7,059 bases of DNA, from positions 1-7,059 of the forward strand of contig CADCPU010000101.1 of assembly GCA_902803365.1 (NCBI GenBank), in the 5' to 3' direction. Both the position numbers and the translations under genes were made by a program. Origin of the DNA: Oscillospiraceae bacterium (lineage in GTDB: Bacteria > Bacillota_A > Clostridia > Saccharofermentanales > Saccharofermentanaceae). The notes beneath the pieces were generated by a model. The model was given only the letters and a program-made list of their open reading frames with translations, made no database searches and was not told where the DNA came from. This document shows positions 1 through 4,565 of the stretch, piece by piece (positions within the stretch are counted from its first letter, which is position 1; the number at the start of each line of letters is the position of its first letter).

Positions 1-48
1 CTTACGAGAGAGGAACTTGAGATACCTCTGATAGCGATAAAAAGATAA
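1..48 (+). CDS. Possible C-terminal end of an upstream plus-strand gene (partial)
   Basis: Frame 1 is open from the first base to a TAA at 46-48 and encodes 15 residues, LTREELEIPLIAIKR. The other two plus frames close early, at about 16-18 and 29-31. The stop lies just before a hairpin at 55-80 that is followed on the plus strand by a run of T. This is what the end of a gene converging on the SPFH gene would look like. Fifteen codons are too few to identify a protein, and an open stretch this short can arise by chance, so the call rests mainly on its position before the terminator. Confidence 0.35.
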   Translation, partial: LTREELEIPLIAIKR

Positions 49-90
49 AAGAAACGGGCAGTCTCAAATGAGGCTGCCCGAATTGTTTTT
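40..90. terminator. Bidirectional intrinsic terminator between convergent genes
   Basis: The arms at 55-65 and 70-80 form an 11-bp stem (CGGGCAGTCTC with GAGGCTGCCCG, one G-T pair) closed by an AAAT loop. On the minus strand the hairpin is followed by a T-rich tract, the complement of the A-rich bases 40-54, which suits termination of the SPFH gene ending at 108. On the plus strand it is followed by TTGTTTTT at 83-90, which would terminate anything arriving from the left. The stem, small loop and T-rich tails on both sides are read directly. Function in both directions is inferred. Confidence 0.85.
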
Positions 91-107
91 GTGTAGCTGA
101 TCAATGA

Positions 108-1133
108 TCATTCTTCAGTGTCATCTGCCTTAGGTGCTTCCGTAGGAGCAGGCTTTGAAGATGACTTTGTGTTTGTATCACCTGAACCGATAAGGATCGA
201 AGCAGCTGCTTCATCACCTACGATCGTTGTAGGGAGCTTGCCGTCCCATGTGTCATAATATCTGTTCTGAAGAACGTTATTGTCGATGGAATCACTGATC
301 GTCTTGTTTGCATCTGCTTCAGCCTGTGCCTCGATAACACGTGCATCAGCTCTTGCCTGAGCATTTGTCTTTGCTACCGTTGCATCTGCTTCAGCTTTTT
401 CGATGTTCTTCTTGTTTTCGATCTGCTGTGTCTCATAATCGATCTGAGCCTGCTGCTTCTTGGCGATCTTCTCATCGTACTCTGCATCGAATGTTGCATC
501 ATTGATGACTACCTTGTTTACGTATACGACTTCAGCACCGTACTTCTCATCGAGAGACTTCTGGATGTTCTCCTTAGCCTTAGGCTCGAGGATGCTTCTG
601 TTTGTACAGTCAACAGGAGAGAGTGTCTTTGAAGAAGTCTTGATAGCGGATGCTACGAGAGATTCGCTTACGAGACCGTCCTGATAGTTTGTTACGTTTG
701 CGTAGATCCAAGCGGACTTCTCAGGGTTGATCTGATATGTGACCGTGATGCCCTTGAAGATGACCGTGTTACGCTCGCTCGTCTCAGATGAGATGGAATT
801 ATCATTGAACTTGATATCCTGCTGCTTGTTGTTTACGAGCACGATCTCCTGGATGAAAGGAGCGTGGAAGTTGAAACCGTTGTTGAGTGTCTTTTTCTCA
901 ACCTGTCCGAATGTGACTCGAACACCTGTATAACCTGTCGGGATGATCGTGAATGATGTCGAGAAGATAACGCTCACGATACCGAGGATGATCAGGATGG
1001 CTGCGCCCTTCTTATTTGCCGGTGCAGCAGGAGCATTCTGTACTCCTGATTTTTTTGCGGGCTTCTTGATCAGAATAATGATCGCCAAAGCCACGAGTAA
1101 TAAGCCGATAACCACGAAAATTGCATTTAACAT
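108..1133 (-). CDS. SPFH/Band 7 (prohibitin-family) membrane protein
   Basis: This 341-residue protein belongs by its features to the SPFH (stomatin/prohibitin/flotillin/HflK) superfamily, whose members form membrane-bound oligomeric rings or scaffolds, often linked to membrane proteases or microdomains. Two hydrophobic helices are visible at about residues 2-22 and 44-62, joined by a lysine-rich, Ala/Pro-rich linker. The SPFH domain runs from about 63 to 225 and opens with IIPTGYTGVRVTFGQV, the typical start of the domain. An Ala/Glu/Gln/Lys-rich stretch at about 215-285 (for example EKAEADATVAKTNAQARADA) is a probable coiled coil for oligomerisation. It is followed by a conserved-looking YYDTWDGKLPT segment and a low-complexity acidic tail from about 320. 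The ATG start has a GGAGGA site 7 bases upstream. The gene has its own promoter and a downstream terminator, so it is probably monocistronic. The family assignment is confident, but the specific partner or substrate cannot be read from the sequence. Confidence 0.93.
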   Translation of the reverse strand: MLNAIFVVIGLLLVALAIIILIKKPAKKSGVQNAPAAPANKKGAAILIILGIVSVIFSTSFTIIPTGYTGVRVTFGQVEKKTLNNGFNFHAPFIQEIVLVNNKQQDIKFNDNSISSETSERNTVIFKGITVTYQINPEKSAWIYANVTNYQDGLVSESLVASAIKTSSKTLSPVDCTNRSILEPKAKENIQKSLDEKYGAEVVYVNKVVINDATFDAEYDEKIAKKQQAQIDYETQQIENKKNIEKAEADATVAKTNAQARADARVIEAQAEADANKTISDSIDNNVLQNRYYDTWDGKLPTTIVGDEAAASILIGSGDTNTKSSSKPAPTEAPKADDTEE

Positions 1134-1280
1134 TGTCTTGTCCTCCGTTTTTACGTAGAGGATTATAACATAATGGACAACGGATTAAAGTCAGTGCATG
1201 ATGATGCCCGAGTCTTGTATTGGCGCGTTCTTCTGCATATCTGCCATGTTAATTGCAGACGGATGGCAAAATAAGAAATA
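1134..1280. other. Intergenic region between the SPFH and glycosyltransferase genes
   Basis: This 147-base gap separates two minus-strand genes. It holds the SPFH promoter and ribosome binding site at its left end. At its right end is a weak inverted repeat (TGCCAT 1242-1247 with ATGGCA 1263-1268, 15-base loop) that lacks a T-run, so it does not look like an intrinsic terminator. With no clear terminator here, read-through from the glycosyltransferase into the SPFH gene is possible. No small gene with a convincing ribosome binding site is visible. Confidence 0.6.
1141..1190 (-). promoter_or_regulatory. Extended -10 promoter and RBS of the SPFH gene
   Basis: Read on the minus strand, TGTTATAAT occupies 1162-1170: an exact TATAAT (1162-1167) with the TGn extension. 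At a 17-base spacing the -35 position holds CTTTAA (1185-1190), a poor match to TTGACA, so the extended -10 probably carries the promoter. Transcription would start near 1155, giving a leader of about 22 bases that contains the CGGAGGA ribosome binding site (complement of 1141-1147) ahead of the ATG at 1133. Confidence 0.7.
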
Positions 1281-2579
1281 TCAGTTTACGGATGTCTTTT
1301 GCTTTCTTAATGTCATGATGAAAAGAACAAAGGCAGGAGCTATGTATCTGAAGTCCTGTGTGCAGACATAAGGAAATCTGAAGCAGAAGACTATCAGGGA
1401 TGCAACATAAGTGATTATGCCTATCCATGCAAAAATGATGATCTCATCTTTGTTCTTTACGGCTTTTACTGTGTTTTTGATCGAGAAGACAATTGCGATA
1501 ACAGTAATGATGATCGCGATATACATTGCGATCAGGAATACGATCCTGACAGGCTCTGTAAGGTTTTCGACATATGAGTTGTCGAAAAGAGCGTGCTTTA
1601 AGACTGTCAGGAAGATAGACTGATCGCCTCGCGGTGTTGTTGTATCACCGTCTACAAAAGGATATGTAAGGTTGGCGATATTCGGGATAAACCTGTTAAT
1701 AAAACTCTGATCCGTTATGTGCTGGAGCGAGGTCTTTGACGGTTCGTCGATATATCCGAGCGGAAGATCGAAAAGGATATAGTTCTTTATGCTCCACCAA
1801 GTACCGAGAGGTACGGATATTGCTCCGAAAGCAAGATAAGAGAAGATAGTCTTGACGATCCCTTTCTTTGCTTTGATGCGCTTGATGAGGTGGAGAAGCA
1901 TAAAGTATGCAATGGCAGGAGCCATAAGAACGACATTGAGCTTGGTCATCATACCTAATCCGAGAGTAAAGGCAGTTATTATGAGATAACGAACTTTGTC
2001 AGTCTGATGCCAGAGGACAATGAAATAGATCGTAAGGATCGCAAAGAGCAATGCAAGTGTGTCGTTTCCGACTTGCGCTGCACCGAATGTAAATGAAGGC
2101 TGGATCGCTACTGCGAGCGTTGCATAGCAGATCGTCTTTTTGTTTTCGGAGAGTCTGCCAAAGATAAGATAAGAAAATACCAGCGTCAGGCTCGAGTAGA
2201 GGGCAGTGAGGAGCTGAAGTGATTCGAGCTGTCCTGCCAGGCTTACACCTACGGCTCTGAGGATAAACATAAAATGCGCATTTATCCAATAGTGGACCGG
2301 CGGATTATAAATGGAGTATTTGAGATAAGGATCAAAATCAGGCAGGTGACCCGTATAATAGATATAAGCCGTGTATCCGAGATGGCCCATACAATCGGGA
2401 TTGTCATTGGTCGGCCAGAATCCGAGATCGTGACCGGAGATATCATATGGTAAGACTATTGCGAGTCCGAATCTCAGCAGTATTCCGATAAACAGAATAC
2501 AGATCGTCAAGACTGTCTCATTTGATAATTTGTTCCCGTTAAGTTTGTTTTGAGTGTTCCCCATCTTTAATACAACCAT
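1281..2579 (-). CDS. GT-C type polytopic membrane glycosyltransferase (GT39/ArnT/PMT-like)
   Basis: This 432-residue protein has about nine to eleven hydrophobic segments (for example around 24-43, 125-140, 150-190, 198-232, 245-270, 345-367, 379-399 and 408-424). The architecture fits GT-C glycosyltransferases that move a sugar from a polyprenyl-phosphate carrier to an acceptor on the outer face of the membrane. Family-like signs are an acidic first extracytoplasmic loop (YDISGHDLGF, D46 and D51, where GT-C enzymes carry catalytic Asp/Glu), NPPVHYWINA at 92-101 resembling the H/yPPLyy motif, VGNDTLALL at 170-178, MTKLN at 211-215 and a late QDFRYIAP at 408-415 resembling the RYllP motif. The start is uncertain. 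The AGAGGG site at 2581-2586 is only 1 base from this ATG and 16 bases from the in-frame ATG at 2564, which would begin MGNTQNKLNG. Neither spacing is ideal. Sugar and acceptor are unknown, and the exact subfamily cannot be fixed by eye. Confidence 0.82.
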   Translation of the reverse strand: MVVLKMGNTQNKLNGNKLSNETVLTICILFIGILLRFGLAIVLPYDISGHDLGFWPTNDNPDCMGHLGYTAYIYYTGHLPDFDPYLKYSIYNPPVHYWINAHFMFILRAVGVSLAGQLESLQLLTALYSSLTLVFSYLIFGRLSENKKTICYATLAVAIQPSFTFGAAQVGNDTLALLFAILTIYFIVLWHQTDKVRYLIITAFTLGLGMMTKLNVVLMAPAIAYFMLLHLIKRIKAKKGIVKTIFSYLAFGAISVPLGTWWSIKNYILFDLPLGYIDEPSKTSLQHITDQSFINRFIPNIANLTYPFVDGDTTTPRGDQSIFLTVLKHALFDNSYVENLTEPVRIVFLIAMYIAIIITVIAIVFSIKNTVKAVKNKDEIIIFAWIGIITYVASLIVFCFRFPYVCTQDFRYIAPAFVLFIMTLRKQKTSVN

Positions 2580-2580
2580 A

Positions 2581-2586
2581 CCCTCT
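2581..2586 (-). promoter_or_regulatory. Poorly spaced ribosome binding site of the glycosyltransferase gene
   Basis: AGAGGG is the only purine-rich site near the start. One base separates it from the ATG at 2579 and sixteen bases separate it from the ATG at 2564. The true start is therefore not settled by this site, and initiation may be weak at either codon. Confidence 0.45.
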
Positions 2587-2593
2587 TTTAAAT

Positions 2594-2630
2594 TCTGCCT
2601 ATTATATCATATATAATAATCTATGGTGAA
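2594..2630 (-). promoter_or_regulatory. Extended -10 promoter of the glycosyltransferase gene
   Basis: On the minus strand, TGATATAAT occupies 2601-2609: an exact TATAAT (2601-2606) preceded by TGn. A partial -35, TTCACC (2625-2630, 4 of 6 matches to TTGACA), lies 18 bases upstream. The predicted transcription start is near 2594. That leaves a leader of about 15 bases before the ATG at 2579, or about 30 before the one at 2564. Confidence 0.65.
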
Positions 2631-2720
2631 TGCGTCGTTATTTATGTTCGAACCATTGCCGAATCTGTCAAAATCTGTTATCACTTATATTGATATATCT
2701 ATCGGAGGTTGTTATTTGTT
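2631..2720 (+). promoter_or_regulatory. Presumed promoter region and RBS of the small membrane protein gene
   Basis: A ribosome binding site, GGAGG (2704-2708), sits 12 bases before the ATG at 2721, slightly long but usable. It abuts the in-frame TTG at 2709, which is why that earlier start is rejected. A plus-strand promoter is expected here but is not clear. The best -10 candidate is TATATT (2686-2691), and CTGTCA (2665-2670) is a weak -35 only 15 bases before it. An exact TATAAT at 2612-2617 is farther away and has no good -35. The promoter position is therefore low confidence. Confidence 0.35.
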
Positions 2721-3296
2721 ATGAAATATACATTTAAGGATATACTTAAGCTTATCGGGCTTTATGCCTTGATCTATATAATCTGCTCGGCTGTGTTCGT
2801 CGGACTTTTCCATACGCCTATCCTGAAAGGATACGACGTTCTCATGTACAAGGGAATAGGCTTCATCATCGTTACGGGAATCATCGCTGCAGTATTGATG
2901 GGTATCTGCCGTAAGTTATGGAACAAGGTCGAGATCAAGGATATCATCATGATGTTCGTGATCTTCTGCTGTGTTAATACAGTTCTTTTCACACTGATCC
3001 CTGTTACCGTCGAGCGATCTGTATCGGTATTCATGTTGAGCTATATGGAGGAGAACAAGGATCAGACATTTACTCAGCAGGAGATCGAGGAGATCTTCAA
3101 GGAGAAGTATGTTGTTGAATACGGCGCTTTCGAAAAACGCTTCAACGAGCAGGTCGAGACCGGAACGATCGTCGAGAATCCTGACGGCACATACAGCATG
3201 ACCGATTCAGGCGAGTTCATCGTAAAGATGTTCAGAACGGTAGCTGACTGGTTTGATACAGACAGACGTCTGGTCTATCCGAACGAGAGTCACTGA
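2721..3296 (+). CDS. Small membrane protein: three TM helices plus a winged-helix-like C-terminal domain (unknown function)
   Basis: I do not recognise a named family for this 191-residue protein. Three hydrophobic helices are visible at about residues 10-30, 43-61 and 73-95. The loop between the second and third is strongly basic (CRKLWNKVEIK). The soluble C-terminal part, about 97-180, reads as helix (VERSVSVFMLSYMEEN), helix (TQQEIEEIFKEKY), helix (EYGAFEKRFNEQVETG), then a beta-wing-like VENPDGTYSMTDSGE and a final helix (FIVKMFRTVADWF). That order, with the T-x-x-G turn after a hairpin, resembles a winged helix-turn-helix. The start is the ATG after GGAGG, because the TTG 12 bases earlier directly abuts that site. 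The gene is divergent from the GT-C glycosyltransferase across about 140 bases and is closed by its own terminator, so it is probably monocistronic. A link to the glycosyltransferase is suggested only by position. The coding call is confident. The winged-helix reading is by eye and the function is unknown. Confidence 0.85.
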   Translation: MKYTFKDILKLIGLYALIYIICSAVFVGLFHTPILKGYDVLMYKGIGFIIVTGIIAAVLMGICRKLWNKVEIKDIIMMFVIFCCVNTVLFTLIPVTVERSVSVFMLSYMEENKDQTFTQQEIEEIFKEKYVVEYGAFEKRFNEQVETGTIVENPDGTYSMTDSGEFIVKMFRTVADWFDTDRRLVYPNESH

Positions 3297-3326
3297 GACA
3301 TATCGATTAAATAGTTTTCGAAAAGG

Positions 3327-3356
3327 CGGGCAATGAGCGTTCATTGTCCGTTTTTT
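3327..3356 (+). terminator. Intrinsic terminator after the small membrane protein gene
   Basis: The arms at 3327-3336 (CGGGCAATGA) and 3341-3350 (TCATTGTCCG) form a 10-bp stem with one G-T pair and a GCGT tetraloop. Six T residues (3351-3356) follow immediately. This is a textbook Rho-independent terminator 30 bases downstream of the stop codon, and it isolates the gene from sbcDC. Confidence 0.92.
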
Positions 3357-3385
3357 GGTATATATGGAGTGTTATAATTGGGACA
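3350..3385 (+). promoter_or_regulatory. Extended -10 promoter of the sbcDC operon
   Basis: TGTTATAAT at 3370-3378 is an exact TATAAT (3373-3378) with the TGn extension. The -35 position at usual spacing falls in the T-run of the preceding terminator (3350-3356) and has no good TTGACA match, so recognition probably relies on the extended -10. The predicted start is near 3385, giving a leader of roughly 44 bases before the sbcD ATG. I see no operator or SOS-type box in this leader. Confidence 0.68.
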
Positions 3386-3416
3386 TCTTGTAAGTTAGTG
3401 TTCAGTATAAGTGTAC

Positions 3417-3423
3417 AGGAGGG
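3417..3423 (+). promoter_or_regulatory. RBS that fixes the sbcD start
   Basis: AGGAGGG lies 5 bases before the ATG at 3429. An in-frame GTG at 3411 would lie upstream of this site and have no ribosome binding site of its own. The ATG also begins the protein with MRLLHTSDWHLG, the normal start of SbcD. Confidence 0.9.
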
Positions 3424-3428
3424 ATAGT

Positions 3429-4565
3429 ATGAGACTTTTGCACACCTCTGACTGGCATCTCGGAATGACTGACAGCAATATCAGTCTTTATGATGACCAG
3501 AAGTATTTTATTGATGAGATCTGCAGATTGATCACGGAAGAGAAGATCGACGCCGTGATGATCGCAGGAGATGTATATGACCGCTCGATCGCGTCTTCGG
3601 AGGCGGTCAAGCTCTACGATTACGCGATGACACGTATCTGTGCGGAACTTAAGACTCCCGTGCTTGAAGTTGCGGGCAATCATGACAGCGCCGAGAGGCT
3701 TTCGACCTGTGGAGAACTTCTGAAGGCTTCAGGTCTTCATGTAACAGGAGCTCTTACGGATAAGCCGTCTGTTGTTGAGATCGGCAATGCACAGATCTTC
3801 ATGATCCCTTGGATCAGCGAACCCAAAGTAAAGAGCATCTATCCGGATAAGGCCGATGTTATCAAGGATATCACTGACGCATACCGTGTTGTTACTGATG
3901 CGTGTAAGGAAGAATTCAAAGAAGGTGTGCGTCATATCGTGATCGCGCATGCTTTTATCGCCAATTGCGAGACTTCTACCAGTGACAGAGCAGCTGTCGT
4001 CGGATTTGCAACTCAGGTAGACCCGAGTGTTTTTGACGGGTTTGATTATGTGGCGCTGGGTCACCTTCACAGACCTCATGATGTCAACAGCTTTATCAGA
4101 TACAGCGGTACACCGATGCCGTATTCGTTCGGTGCGGAAGAAAAACAGACCAAGAGTGTAACGATCATCGACACGGAATCGATGGAACACAGTATCATCA
4201 CATTGCCACTCCTGCATCAGCGCAGAACGATCGAAGGAACATGGGACGAAGTCATTGCTCCGGATCTTCCTGATGAAGTGAAGGACGGATATGTGCTCGT
4301 TAACGTTACTGACGAATATATCGGACTGAGCAGGCTTAACGAACTCCGGAATGTCTATAAAAATCTCCTTGGAGCGGGCGGCAAGTCTTTTGAAGGGGAG
4401 GGTTCCGAGATAACTCTCAGCATCGAACAGCTTGATGAGATCGAGAATGATCCGATAGAACTGTTCAAACATTTTTGCAGGGATAATATGGGCTTAGAGC
4501 CAGAGGATCATCTTGTTGATCTGTTTACTGCAGCGGTTAAAAAGGCAGAGGAGGGTGAAGCATGA
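3429..4565 (+). CDS. sbcD: SbcD, nuclease subunit of the SbcCD (Mre11-Rad50-like) complex
   Basis: This is the 378-residue Mre11-type calcineurin-like phosphoesterase subunit of SbcCD. In characterised relatives, with ATP hydrolysis by SbcC, it acts as an Mn2+-dependent double-strand exonuclease and hairpin or single-strand endonuclease, clearing cruciforms and protein-blocked DNA ends. The metal-binding motifs are all present in order: D8 and H10 in HTSDWHLG, D48 in AGDVYDR, N84-H85-D86 in GNHD, H174 in VIAHAF, and H212/H214 in GHLH, followed by YSGTPMPYSF at 226-235, also typical of SbcD. The capping region runs from about 265 and includes the SIEQLDEIENDPIELF segment near the C terminus. 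The length is usual for the family and no key residue is missing. The gene is first in an operon with sbcC: its TGA overlaps the sbcC ATG as ATGA, which implies translational coupling. Confidence 0.97.
   Translation: MRLLHTSDWHLGMTDSNISLYDDQKYFIDEICRLITEEKIDAVMIAGDVYDRSIASSEAVKLYDYAMTRICAELKTPVLEVAGNHDSAERLSTCGELLKASGLHVTGALTDKPSVVEIGNAQIFMIPWISEPKVKSIYPDKADVIKDITDAYRVVTDACKEEFKEGVRHIVIAHAFIANCETSTSDRAAVVGFATQVDPSVFDGFDYVALGHLHRPHDVNSFIRYSGTPMPYSFGAEEKQTKSVTIIDTESMEHSIITLPLLHQRRTIEGTWDEVIAPDLPDEVKDGYVLVNVTDEYIGLSRLNELRNVYKNLLGAGGKSFEGEGSEITLSIEQLDEIENDPIELFKHFCRDNMGLEPEDHLVDLFTAAVKKAEEGEA
4549..4555 (+). promoter_or_regulatory. sbcC RBS inside the end of sbcD
   Basis: AGGAGGG lies within the last codons of sbcD, 6 bases before the sbcC ATG at 4562. 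Together with the ATGA overlap (4562-4565), it supports this start and coupled translation of the two subunits. Confidence 0.9.

Noticed and set aside
1242..1268. Inverted repeat TGCCAT/ATGGCA downstream of the glycosyltransferase gene as a terminator
   Set aside because: The stem is only 6 bp with a 15-base loop and no T-run follows on the minus strand.
1999..2289. Minus-strand open frame of 96 codons in another frame of the glycosyltransferase gene
   Set aside because: It overlaps transmembrane coding sequence of a well-supported gene and has no ribosome binding site or sensible composition.
3406..3411. TATAAG as a second sbcD -10 element
   Set aside because: No -35 lies at a usable spacing (TTGTAA is only 12 bases away) and there is no TG extension. 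The TGTTATAAT at 3370-3378 is far better.
3729..4472. Long minus-strand open frame (247 codons) opposite sbcD
   Set aside because: It lies wholly within sbcD, whose motifs and ribosome binding site are clear. The antisense product shows no recognisable domain.
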